Source: Amycolatopsis sacchari (GTDB lineage Bacteria > Actinomycetota > Actinomycetes > Mycobacteriales > Pseudonocardiaceae). Taken from it: DNA of 64,000 nucleotides. Made by a program: the position numbers and the translations under genes. This document shows, piece by piece, positions 25,699 to 33,878 of this stretch. Where the stretch lies: positions 124,001-188,000 of the forward strand of contig NZ_FORP01000009.1 in the NCBI RefSeq assembly GCF_900114035.1. Direction: 5' to 3'. Numbering within the stretch: the first letter of the stretch is position 1; each line of letters opens with the position of its first letter. Under the pieces are notes generated by a model. That model made no database searches and had not been told where the DNA came from. It saw nothing but the letters and a program-made list of their open reading frames with translations.

Positions 25699-26039
25699 AT
25701 GACGGAAAACCCGCACCTCGAGGACCCGGACCAGCGATGGCGACTGGAGGCACTGGCCGACGTCGTCCAGTCGGAACTCTTGGCCGCCGGGTTGCCGGTG
25801 GTGCCGCGCGAGCGTCCGGTGTGGCGGAGGCGATGCGGACGATCCTCACGGCCGCGGGCATCGAGGTCACCAGAGCCGACCCCGGCGAGGGCCCCCACGC
25901 ACTCCTGGTCACCCGCCGCCTCGCCCCGTCCCCGTGGCTCGCCCGCCGCGACGCGGAGTTCGATGCGCGGTACGAAAAGAAGCGTGTGGCCTGGGCGAAG
26001 CGCGACGCGGGCTTCTTCATCGCTCGCGGAGCTCCTTGA
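25699..26039 (+). pseudogene. Small hypothetical gene broken by a frameshift
   Basis: From the ATG at 25699 one frame reads as a plausible protein for about 38 codons (RWRLEALADVVQSELLAAG). The coherent continuation (VAEAMRTILTAAGIEV, ending DAGFFIARGAP) is in a different frame to the TGA at 26037. The switch lies between about 25801 and 25825 and would be repaired by one extra base. The restored product would be about 113 residues with no family I recognise. The cause may be a real mutation or a base-call error. Its 3' end overlaps the convergent PD-(D/E)XK-like gene by 23 bases. Confidence 0.55.
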
Positions 26040-27327
26040 GCTGCTGGGCGTTGTGCTCGTTCCACCGCGCGTAGTTGAGCCAGGCGACGGTGGGGCCTTC
26101 GCCGGACTGCAGGTCCCGGTGGCGTGGGGCCAGCACCACGTAGTCGAGGTCCAGCTCGTACAGCTGCCCGGCCAGTTCCGCGCTCGGCGGCGCGCCCGAG
26201 AACACCCAAGTCGTCCTCTCGCCCTCGCCTTCGGGCGGGTTCTGCGCGAGGTAGTCGTGGATCAGCTGGCGCCCGATGTGGTCGCTGAGCTGCACCTCGA
26301 CCCCTACGCCCTGGTCGAAGAGGCGGTAGTGCTTCACTTCCAGCAGTCCGCTGTCCTGCGAGGACACGCCGTCGGGGACGCGGCCGAAGTACGGCAGGAA
26401 GCCCGCCTGCGCCGGGTTTTCCCAGTCCTTCGCCCACTCGGTCCCCCATTCCGGACCGGACCGCTGGCCCTCCTCTTCCTCGGACATACCGGCCAGGTGC
26501 GGCTGCCACCCCGCGGCCGTGGCGCCGAACAGTTCCCGCATGACGCTTTCGCCGACGGACCAATGCGCGTTGTCGAGCCGCTGGTAGCGCTCGAACAACT
26601 CGGCGGGGACGGTGGGTGTCCGTTCGCTCCAGCCCCCGACGTAACACGCCGGCCCGGCGGGCGGGTCCTCACCCTCGGGCCCGCGCCGGACGAAAACCGG
26701 TTCCGCGGTCTCCCTCGTGAACCTCATGCCGACGAAGTGGCGTTCCGCCTCCGGGTTCTCGGCCGCCGGCCGCTCCGGCGGCACGAGGAGGTTGCCGTCG
26801 ATCCGGTAACCGGCCCCGACGAACTGGTGGAACTCGTGCAGCAGGATGCGTTCCTGTGGTTTGCCCGGATCTTCGTGGTGTGGCTTCCACAGGCCGTCCG
26901 TCGTCAGGTTGTCCATCATCCAGGCCGGCAGGCCCTGGTCGATCTGCGCCTGCACCCAGGTGTCGTTCTTGGTGACCGTCCAATCACGACCGTCGATGAC
27001 TTCGAGGTTCTGCGAACCCGGTTCGTCCTGGGAGACCCACTCACGCACCTGCTTGACGCTCTCCAGCGAACCGATCACCGCGAGCCGGTCCTCCGTGAGG
27101 GCCTTGAACCGCGCCTCGTCGGACAACGGGTTGTCGCTCGCGGCCTCGGCCCGCACCCGGCCGAACAGGGTTTCGAGCAGCTCGAGCCGGGCCGCGGTGA
27201 GGTCGTCCGCGGGTGGGGGAAAGCGGGTCCCCGTCTCCGTCCGGACCTCGTCGGCGGCCTCTTGTTCCCGCTCGTTGCGTGACTTCGCGTCGTCGGGGTG
27301 GTGCTCGCCCGGGCGGTCGGCGCTCAT
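26017..27327 (-). CDS. Hypothetical protein with C-terminal PD-(D/E)XK-like motif
   Basis: A 436-residue, acidic, soluble protein that I do not recognise as a whole. The N-terminal 120 residues are charged and helical; the middle (about 120-310) is mixed. The C-terminal part has P318-D319, then E330-V331-K332 (FGRVPDG...GLLEVKHYRL), followed by VEVQLSDHIGRQLIHDYL and a final hydrophobic strand LDLDYVVLAP. This order matches the core of restriction-endonuclease-like nucleases (PD-x(n)-ExK, then a helix). I infer a metal-dependent nuclease fold, not proven. It is the last gene of a four-gene overlapping operon behind the HerA-type ATPase. Confidence 0.6.
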   Translation of the reverse strand: MSADRPGEHHPDDAKSRNEREQEAADEVRTETGTRFPPPADDLTAARLELLETLFGRVRAEAASDNPLSDEARFKALTEDRLAVIGSLESVKQVREWVSQDEPGSQNLEVIDGRDWTVTKNDTWVQAQIDQGLPAWMMDNLTTDGLWKPHHEDPGKPQERILLHEFHQFVGAGYRIDGNLLVPPERPAAENPEAERHFVGMRFTRETAEPVFVRRGPEGEDPPAGPACYVGGWSERTPTVPAELFERYQRLDNAHWSVGESVMRELFGATAAGWQPHLAGMSEEEEGQRSGPEWGTEWAKDWENPAQAGFLPYFGRVPDGVSSQDSGLLEVKHYRLFDQGVGVEVQLSDHIGRQLIHDYLAQNPPEGEGERTTWVFSGAPPSAELAGQLYELDLDYVVLAPRHRDLQSGEGPTVAWLNYARWNEHNAQQLKELRER

Positions 27328-27587
27328 GACGTCCCACCTCCCCGCAGGAGGTCCGCTTGCTCGGCGAGGATGAACCCCTCGGGACCTGGCGCGCCCAGGG
27401 GTCGCTGATCGGTGAAGTCCAGCGCCTGCGACAGCGCCTCGCGCCAGCTTTCCCCGCTGCCCACGGCGTGGGCGAGCGCGGACGGCCAGGGCTGGTCGGC
27501 CTCCAGCTGGGGTGTCCCGGGCCCGGTTTCCGGCACCACGGCTCCGGCGGCCTCGGCTGTTTCGGGGCTTCTGGCGAGTTCACTCAT
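27324..27587 (-). CDS. Small acidic hypothetical protein between HerA-type and nuclease-like genes
   Basis: An 87-residue acidic protein. Its body reads EADQPWPSALAHAVGSGESW then REALSQALDF, suggesting helices, with many Ala, Glu and Pro and no Cys. I recognise no family. It overlaps the HerA gene by eight bases at its start and the nuclease-like gene by four (ATGA) at its end, so it must be made in step with both. An adaptor, inhibitor or immunity-like role for the neighbouring nuclease-like protein is a speculation from position only. Confidence 0.6.
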   Translation of the reverse strand: MSELARSPETAEAAGAVVPETGPGTPQLEADQPWPSALAHAVGSGESWREALSQALDFTDQRPLGAPGPEGFILAEQADLLRGGGTS

Positions 27588-30357
27588 CGCTCTTCTCCTC
27601 GTGTTCGGCCCATTCCGCGGGGTAGAGCCGGTGCAGCGGCCACGCACTGCTGAAGGACAGGAACCGGGTGGCTTCGATGAACCGCCGCATCGGCGGGCCG
27701 GGCCGGGACAGCAGTGCGGCCAGCCGCCGGTGCTCGGGCGGGTCGCCGCTGCCGTCGATGGCCGTGCGGTCGGTGGTGCGGGACAGGGGCAGCCGTTGCA
27801 AGTCGAGCAGTTGCTCACGGGCGGGCACGTCGGACAGGTCCAGACCACGAGCACGCCACTGAGCGGTCAGCGGGTGCGGCTCACCGGGGTCGTAGTCCGC
27901 CGCGGCGAAGGCGACGAACACGTCCCGCCAGCGGAACAGCCCCGCCTGCCACTGGACTTCGGATCCGTCGCAGCGGACGCTGTCGCCGTCGACCTGGGCG
28001 CGGGCGCGCGCACCGACGTGGCGTGCGAGGTCCTCGGGCTGGTAGTGCTCGACGAGGCCCGGGTAACGGCGTCGTACCGCGCCGAGCGCGAGCTGAGCGA
28101 TCGAGCAGGCGAGCGCGCGAGCGCCGGTACCCGCGACCAGGCGGTCGAGCCACCACCGCTGGGGTCGCGGTTCCGGGTAGCCGAGCACGTGGGCCGCGGT
28201 GAGCAGTTCCAGCCACAGGGCGAGTTCCGGGTCGCGGTCGGCGCGTGTGTTCTCCGTCAGCTCGCGGAGGGTGCAGGGGTCCGCGGCGCAGGCGGTCGGG
28301 CAGGCGGGGCTGGCGGGTCGGCTGTGCGCGACCCGGCCGGTCGGCGGTGCACCGCTTTCCCGGTGCTCGCCGAGGGGCACCTGGATCCGAAGTGGACGGT
28401 CCATCCCGTCGGCGAACACGGCGGCCCGTCCCGGCGGCAGGGAGACGACGTGGCGGGACTGGGCGTCGTCGAGGTTCATCGTGGCGCCGACGGCGGCCCG
28501 GTCGTCGGCCGCGGGCAGCCGGTGCACGATCTTCAGCGCCGTGTTCTTGAGGACGTCGGGCACGATCTTCGCCGGGATCTGCTCGGCGATGACTATGCCT
28601 TCGCCGTAGGCGCGGATCTCCGCGAGCAGCGCGGTGAACAGCTCGACGGCCTGGGCGGCCGGGCTGCCGGGCGCGGTCCGCTTGAGCAGCCGGTGCGCCT
28701 CCTCGACGACGGTCACGTGGCGCAGCCGCCCGTCGTGCCCGCCGCGGCCGACCCGGAGGTGCTCGTGCAGCCGGATGAGCACGGCGCCGGTGAGGAACGC
28801 CGCGTCGGCGTCGTTGCCGACGTCCTCTATCTCCACGACGACGTTGCGGCGCACCAGGTCCCCCACGTCCAGCGGGTGGCCGCCGGTGAAGAACCGCCCC
28901 GGTGTGCCCATCCGCAGCGAGGACAGCCGGACGTCGATGAACCCGCGGACGTTGTCGGTGACCTCCTGGCCGTAGCCGATGCCGGACACCACGTCCAGCG
29001 CGGTGCGCTGGAGGTCGCCGAGGTCCGGGTACCGCGGGGTCGCGTGCGGGAAGCGGGACACGCCGAGCGCGGTGTCCCAGCCGAGGTCGGTGTAGCTGCG
29101 GTTCAGCGCCGCGGCGAGGACCTGCGGGAACGGTTCGGTGGCTTCGAAGGCGGCGAGGAACAGCGCCCGCACGAGGTCGATGTGCGTCGCGAGGGGGAAG
29201 CCCGGTTCGGGCTCCAGCGGGTTGACGCTCAGCGGGACGGCGCCGGGTGCGCCGGGCCGGATCACCGCCACCTCGGCCGGGCCGATCCGGCCGGCCATCC
29301 GCGCGTACTCCGCCTTGGCCGGTTCGAGCACCAGCCACGGGATCCCGGCTTCGTGCAGGCGTTCGAGCAGGTGCCGGGTGGTCTGGGACTTGCCGGAACC
29401 GGTGGCCCCGGCGACGAAGACGTGCCGGTTGAGCGTGCCCGTCGTCACCGCGAAGTCCCCGGCGGGCTGGTCCGCGTTGTCGAGGACCTCGCCGAGCACC
29501 AGGTCGCCGTCGCGTTCGGGCGTCACGTCGAACCGCACCGGTTCGACCACCCGGATGCCGGGCAGCTCCCGGCGCGGCGGCCCGGTCAGCGCGGCGAGCA
29601 GTTCCGCCGTGGCGTGCAACGGTTCGCCGGCACCCAGGCTCTCGAACGGTTTCGGCTCGGGCCCGGGCACCAGCAGGTAGGGCAGGCCGTCGAGTTCGCC
29701 CGCGGCGCACAGCAGCGCGGCGACGCGGCGGCACGTCGCGGAATCCGGCGCGCCGACCGCGATCCGCACCTCCCAGGTGCCGACGGGCACTGTGCGGCTC
29801 AGCTCGAGGTAGCGGTCCTGGGCGCGCTGGAGCGCGACGCGGTCGAGTTCGGAGTTCTCGCGTTGCCGCAGCGCGGGGATGCGGCGGGTCAGCTCGGCGA
29901 GTTCGGCCTCCACGCGTGCCGCCGGCGCGGGTTCGGCCAGCACCAGCCAGGTGAACGGTTCGCCGAGGTGTGCGACGCAGTCGGCGAACCCGCCGCGCCG
30001 GGCGTCCTCGCGGTCGGACGGCGCCAGCCACAGCGGATCGCTCCGGCCGTGGCAGTCGAGCCAGAACGGCGTGCTGCGCCAGGCTTCGAGCACCGGTTCC
30101 GGCTCGACCTCCCGTCCGGTGCTGCCGGGCGGGTACAGCACGGGCCCGTCACCTCCGCCCGCGGGCGGGAACCGGGGCGCGCCGCCCACCAGCAGCTCGA
30201 CCGGTCCGCCGCGCACCCGCCGCTGCCAGGCGACGGCGAGCAGTGCACCGTCCACAACGGACAGTTCGGCGTGCGCCGCGGTCAGTGCGGCGACCAGCCC
30301 GGCCGCGGTGCCCGGCACGCTGACCAGGCGGTGGAAGCGCAGGCCGGCGGGCACCAT
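27580..30357 (-). CDS. HerA/DUF87-type ATPase
   Basis: A 925-residue protein. Residues about 310-660 are a HerA/FtsK-superfamily ATPase: Walker A GATGSGKS at 317-324, Walker B with paired Glu in VTVVEEAHRLL at 548-558, a polar sensor in AEQIP (Gln593) and a basic residue at 613. These features predict a hexameric ring that translocates DNA or protein. Residues 1-300 form an uncharacterised N-terminal region, and 670-925 a helical C-terminal region with a Cys-rich patch (CPTACAADPC). Its start overlaps the stop of the membrane partner by one base. HerA ATPases often work with a nuclease, and one candidate follows two genes on. Confidence 0.85.
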   Translation of the reverse strand: MVPAGLRFHRLVSVPGTAAGLVAALTAAHAELSVVDGALLAVAWQRRVRGGPVELLVGGAPRFPPAGGGDGPVLYPPGSTGREVEPEPVLEAWRSTPFWLDCHGRSDPLWLAPSDREDARRGGFADCVAHLGEPFTWLVLAEPAPAARVEAELAELTRRIPALRQRENSELDRVALQRAQDRYLELSRTVPVGTWEVRIAVGAPDSATCRRVAALLCAAGELDGLPYLLVPGPEPKPFESLGAGEPLHATAELLAALTGPPRRELPGIRVVEPVRFDVTPERDGDLVLGEVLDNADQPAGDFAVTTGTLNRHVFVAGATGSGKSQTTRHLLERLHEAGIPWLVLEPAKAEYARMAGRIGPAEVAVIRPGAPGAVPLSVNPLEPEPGFPLATHIDLVRALFLAAFEATEPFPQVLAAALNRSYTDLGWDTALGVSRFPHATPRYPDLGDLQRTALDVVSGIGYGQEVTDNVRGFIDVRLSSLRMGTPGRFFTGGHPLDVGDLVRRNVVVEIEDVGNDADAAFLTGAVLIRLHEHLRVGRGGHDGRLRHVTVVEEAHRLLKRTAPGSPAAQAVELFTALLAEIRAYGEGIVIAEQIPAKIVPDVLKNTALKIVHRLPAADDRAAVGATMNLDDAQSRHVVSLPPGRAAVFADGMDRPLRIQVPLGEHRESGAPPTGRVAHSRPASPACPTACAADPCTLRELTENTRADRDPELALWLELLTAAHVLGYPEPRPQRWWLDRLVAGTGARALACSIAQLALGAVRRRYPGLVEHYQPEDLARHVGARARAQVDGDSVRCDGSEVQWQAGLFRWRDVFVAFAAADYDPGEPHPLTAQWRARGLDLSDVPAREQLLDLQRLPLSRTTDRTAIDGSGDPPEHRRLAALLSRPGPPMRRFIEATRFLSFSSAWPLHRLYPAEWAEHEEKSDE

Positions 30358-32195
30358 CAGGGTCTCCGCGGCAGGGCCGCGACCTTGTCCAGCAGCACGA
30401 TCCCGGGGTTGCAGTCCCCCAGCACCACCCGGCGTCCCGCCGGGCCCGCCTCCGCCAGCACGAACGCGGTGGCGGGCAGGGACTGCAAGGTGGTCGGCTC
30501 GACGGTGAACTCGTAGACGCGGCTCATCGTGCGCCCGCGGGTGCTGGAACCGGCGACCGACCAGTTGACCGTCTCCTGCCAGGTGCGGGTGCGGGAGCGC
30601 GTGATCGAGGAGGACCGGCTGCCCGACAGCGACGGGATCGTGATCGACACCCTCCCGAGGGGGATGCTCGCCGCCGAGGTGCTCGCGCTCTGGGTCTCGG
30701 CTTCGGAATCGCCCTCCGAGAAGGAAAAACTGCCCCCAACGCCTTCGGTGAACGTCTCACCCACCTGTTCGGTGAGCTGGTTGAGGACGAACCGGTGCCC
30801 CCGCCCCACGAACTCGGCCGCCGCGGCTGCCTCCCGCGCGTTTCCCAGCCGCATCAACAGGGTGGCGCTGTCGTGGCCGCCCAGCAGGTCGTGCAGCTCC
30901 TCGCGCAGCCGCGCCACCAGCAGCACGAGCCGCACCCCGGCGCGGGCGGCTTCGCGGGCCAGTTCGTCCAGGCTTTCCCGGCCGAAGTCCTCGGCTCCGG
31001 CCACCACCAGGGTCCGCGACTCGCCGCGGTGGTCGCGCAACGCGCGAACCACGCGGTGCAGGACCACCCGGTCCAGTACGTCCTTGCGGCGCCGGTGCCC
31101 GCCCCCCGTGGTCACCACCGTGACCCCGGGACCCCACAGCCCGGCCTCGTCGGCCGGGGCGCCGGCCTCCGGTTCCACCGCGGCCAGCAGGTCCAGCACG
31201 CTGGTGAGGAACTGCAGCTCCAGCTGCACCCGCTCGGTGTGCCCGAACGCGTCGATCGCGCCGGTCAACCGCGCCACCTCGCTGTCGTCCAGCACCCCGT
31301 CCGCGTCGTACACGCGGCGCAGCACGCGCAGCCCCGCGGAGATCCGGCGGCAGGTCGGCCGCCCGCCCAGCCGTCCGATCACCGCGCCCAGCAGTTCCGC
31401 GCTCAACGCCCTGCCGTCGACCGTGCTCGCCGACCGGCGGAGCGTGTGCACCGCGTCGGCGAGGAGCTCGGACAGCTCGTCCGGCGGGAGCCCGGCGAGG
31501 GGCGGCCACTGCGGCCAGTCCGCGGGCAGCCCCCACTGCCGGACCTCGTGGCCCCGGCGGGCGGCGAACTCGGCGAGCGCGCCGGCCACCTGCTGCTCGG
31601 TGAAGTCGAGCACGAGGATGTCCGCGCCGGTCGCGAGCCGGGAGCAGCCGAGGGTGACGAGCAGGCTCGCCCAGCCGTCGCCGGTGCCGCCGAACACGTC
31701 GATCCGGTCGGCGTGCGACCACGACGTCAGCGGGTACCACCGGGTCGCGGCCTCGTAGCGCAGTCGTTCCGCCTCGTCGTGCGCGTCGATGCTTTTCCGC
31801 CAGAGGTCCAGCGCCCTCAGGTAGGAGTCGTAAGCGGCGTCACGGGCCTGGCGGAACCGGCCCAGCTTCGCACGCTCACGCAGAGCGGGCACGGCCTTGC
31901 GCAGCACCACCACCGCGAGGACGAGCACCGCGAGTGCGGTCGCCGCGACCACCTCGACCGTCTGGCCGTAGACGAGGCCCGCGCCCAGGAACAGGAGCGT
32001 GGTCAGCGGCAGGCAGCCGAGGAGCCGCGTGGATCTTCGCGCCGGCGTCGCCCTCGGGAGGGGCTGGGGTGGCTCCACCCAGGTGGGTTCGCGATCCGCT
32101 TCCGGGCTGCGGGCCGGTGGCCTCGGCTCCACGTACTCCCAGCCCAGCCGCTCCCACGGCACGAAAAGCCGGTCGGCGAACTCCCTGTCGGCCAT
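30357..32195 (-). CDS. Membrane protein with degenerate HerA/VirD4-like ATPase domain
   Basis: A 612-residue protein with a proline-rich N-terminus, two TM helices (about 58-76 and 81-99) and a cytoplasmic part that looks like a decayed coupling-type ATPase. The P-loop position reads FGGTGDGWAS (168-177, the Lys missing), followed by the strand ILVLDF. A later strand TLVVAGAEDFG stands where Walker B should be, and LLMRLGNAREAAAAAEFVG with FVLNQLTEQVGETF matches the late coupling-protein region. A Ser/Thr-rich stretch (about 486-552) precedes the C-terminus. It is probably a non-catalytic membrane anchor for the HerA-type ATPase encoded by the overlapping next gene. Confidence 0.7.
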   Translation of the reverse strand: MADREFADRLFVPWERLGWEYVEPRPPARSPEADREPTWVEPPQPLPRATPARRSTRLLGCLPLTTLLFLGAGLVYGQTVEVVAATALAVLVLAVVVLRKAVPALRERAKLGRFRQARDAAYDSYLRALDLWRKSIDAHDEAERLRYEAATRWYPLTSWSHADRIDVFGGTGDGWASLLVTLGCSRLATGADILVLDFTEQQVAGALAEFAARRGHEVRQWGLPADWPQWPPLAGLPPDELSELLADAVHTLRRSASTVDGRALSAELLGAVIGRLGGRPTCRRISAGLRVLRRVYDADGVLDDSEVARLTGAIDAFGHTERVQLELQFLTSVLDLLAAVEPEAGAPADEAGLWGPGVTVVTTGGGHRRRKDVLDRVVLHRVVRALRDHRGESRTLVVAGAEDFGRESLDELAREAARAGVRLVLLVARLREELHDLLGGHDSATLLMRLGNAREAAAAAEFVGRGHRFVLNQLTEQVGETFTEGVGGSFSFSEGDSEAETQSASTSAASIPLGRVSITIPSLSGSRSSSITRSRTRTWQETVNWSVAGSSTRGRTMSRVYEFTVEPTTLQSLPATAFVLAEAGPAGRRVVLGDCNPGIVLLDKVAALPRRP

Positions 32196-32353
32196 TCCAC
32201 GCGTCCCCTCTGCCGGTTTCCGGTCCGCCCACCCTCGGGCGGGAACGTGCGGGACGACAGGGGTGCCGACCGGTCGCGGACCGTTTTCGGACCAGCGCCG
32301 CTTTACTCCCGAGAGACCTGTGGCGCCCGCGGAGTCGTCGGTAGGTTCTGACC

Positions 32354-33259
32354 ATGCCCCGTCACGCGGAGACCGAGTTCGCCCGGCGCCTCGGTGCCGA
32401 GATCAGGAGCCGGCGACTCGCGCGCGGGATGTCGCTGCGCGCGCTCGCGAAGCAACTGCACCTCAGCGGGCACGGCTCGCTGGTGGACTACGAACTGGGC
32501 CGCCGGATCCCGCCCGAGAACCTCGTCGAAGGGTGCGAGCGGGTCTTCGAGATCACCGACGGCGCGTTGCGGAACCTGCGTGAGAAAGCGCTTGCAGAGC
32601 GGGCGAACGTCGAGGTCGAACGGTTGCTGCGGCCGCAGGAAGCCGCGCCGGAGCCGGAGCCGGTGGCGCCCCGCTGGACGACCCGGCGGCGGGTGGTGGC
32701 GGCCGGTGCGGTCGCGGCGCTGGTCGCGGCCGGGGTGGGGATCGGCGTGTGGCAGGGGGGAGGTCACGGCGCGCCTGCCGAGTCGTCGACGACGCCGCCC
32801 CGCCCCGTGCAGTTCGGTTTCGAGGACGGTACCCAGCGGTGGAGCCCGCTGTGGGGCGGCAAGCTGCTCGATGCCGTGGCCACGCAGGTCGTGGCGTACG
32901 AGGGGAAGCGGTCGCTGCAGCTGGTTTCGACGGGCCTGAGCAACGAGAACAAGGACAAGGCGATCGGCGTCACGCACGGGCTCGAGACGCTGAAGCCCGG
33001 CATGCGGGTGAGCCTCCGCCTGCGCGTGCCCGCTCCGCAGAAGGCCAGCGTGCGCTTCTTCGCGTACGACTCGCGGTCCCAGGTCCACTGGGCGCCGGAA
33101 ACACCGATCGGCGGCGAGGCGGCGCTGCCGGAGGACGGCGGCTGGCAGCGCTACGACTGGACGGTGCCCGGCGTCGACGTGGTGCACGCGATCGGCGTCG
33201 AGATCTACCAGTGGACCGAAGAACCCGTGATCATCTACGTCGACGCCGTCAGCTGGTGA
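32354..33259 (+). CDS. Membrane-anchored XRE regulator with extracellular carbohydrate-binding-like domain
   Basis: A 301-residue protein with three parts. Residues about 9-62 are an XRE helix-turn-helix (RRLARGMSLRALAKQL, LVDYELGRRIPPENL). Residues 113-134 are one TM helix after a basic RRR, so the N-terminus is inside. Residues about 152-301 are an outside beta-sandwich with a FGFEDGTQRWSP start and an ending VIIYVDAVSW, the pattern of CBM4/9-type carbohydrate-binding modules. This arrangement suggests a one-component sensor reading an extracellular glycan and controlling DNA directly. It is divergent from the HerA-type operon (158 bases), its probable target. Confidence 0.75.
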   Translation: MPRHAETEFARRLGAEIRSRRLARGMSLRALAKQLHLSGHGSLVDYELGRRIPPENLVEGCERVFEITDGALRNLREKALAERANVEVERLLRPQEAAPEPEPVAPRWTTRRRVVAAGAVAALVAAGVGIGVWQGGGHGAPAESSTTPPRPVQFGFEDGTQRWSPLWGGKLLDAVATQVVAYEGKRSLQLVSTGLSNENKDKAIGVTHGLETLKPGMRVSLRLRVPAPQKASVRFFAYDSRSQVHWAPETPIGGEAALPEDGGWQRYDWTVPGVDVVHAIGVEIYQWTEEPVIIYVDAVSW

Positions 33260-33273
33260 GTCGTCTTCCCGCG

Positions 33274-33750
33274 TCAGGAAGCGTTCGCCACGATCGACCG
33301 GCAGTCGGACCGGCGGGCGGGCAACACCTCGCTCACCGCGGTCCGGACCTCCGGCTCGGGATCAGCCAGCAACCGCAGCAGCGCCGGACACGCCTCGGCC
33401 ACGGCCTCGGCCGCCTCGGCGTGACGCATGCCCCGCCTGTCGACCGGTTGCTCCGGCTGTTCGGCGCTCCCGATGCTGGCCACCAGCCGCAGCACGTCGG
33501 CCCGGCCGGGAAGACCGGGAGCAGCCGCGATGCGCAGCAGGAACGGGATGGCCGCCAGCGTGCACGCGTAGACGTCGCCCTGGTGGTGCACCGCGCCGTA
33601 CATGCCATCGAGCGCGATCTCCCGCTGACGGGAGTCGCCGGAAACCAGGTTCCGCAGGAGATCGGGTACCTCCTTCGCGGAGCCGTAAGCGTGCGTCATC
33701 GCCGCCCAGTCGATCCGGTCCAGTCCAGCGAACGTCTCAGTCAACGACAC
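33274..33750 (-). CDS. HEAT-repeat family protein, apparently truncated
   Basis: A 158-residue helical-repeat protein. The opening LDRIDWAAMTHAYGSAKEVP and HHQGDVYACTLAAIPFLLRI are the conserved N-terminal part of a HEAT-repeat family that normally runs to roughly twice this length or more. The last repeat-like unit (LLRLLADPEPEVRTAVSEVL) ends abruptly in ARRSDCRSIVANAS. It is therefore probably a 3'-truncated family member. The GTG at 33750 is the only reasonable start. Such proteins are scaffolds without known activity. It faces the XRE-CBM gene with a 14-base gap. Confidence 0.65.
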   Translation of the reverse strand: MSLTETFAGLDRIDWAAMTHAYGSAKEVPDLLRNLVSGDSRQREIALDGMYGAVHHQGDVYACTLAAIPFLLRIAAAPGLPGRADVLRLVASIGSAEQPEQPVDRRGMRHAEAAEAVAEACPALLRLLADPEPEVRTAVSEVLPARRSDCRSIVANAS

Positions 33751-33878
33751 GGCGACATCGTGTCACGGGGCACCGACAATCCGGTTCCGTCCGCGACTCC
33801 CAGCGGCCTTCGGCAGAGGACCGGCAGTCGCGCAGGAGCGCTCCTGGTGAGGCGATCGAGAGCAGGGCAGCGCCCCGA

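Noticed and set aside
26826..26840. HEFH in the 436-residue protein as a zinc-protease HExxH motif
   Set aside because: The spacing is H-E-x-H, one residue short of HExxH, and no downstream ligand is in place.
27412..30516. A 1034-codon open frame on the plus strand
   Set aside because: It is antisense to the HerA-type ATPase gene, has no motifs, and reflects the high GC of the third codon positions.
32277..32293. CGGACC repeated 11 bases apart between the HerA-type operon and the XRE-CBM gene
   Set aside because: Short and GC-rich; such pairs occur by chance at this composition. Kept only as a place to test regulator binding.
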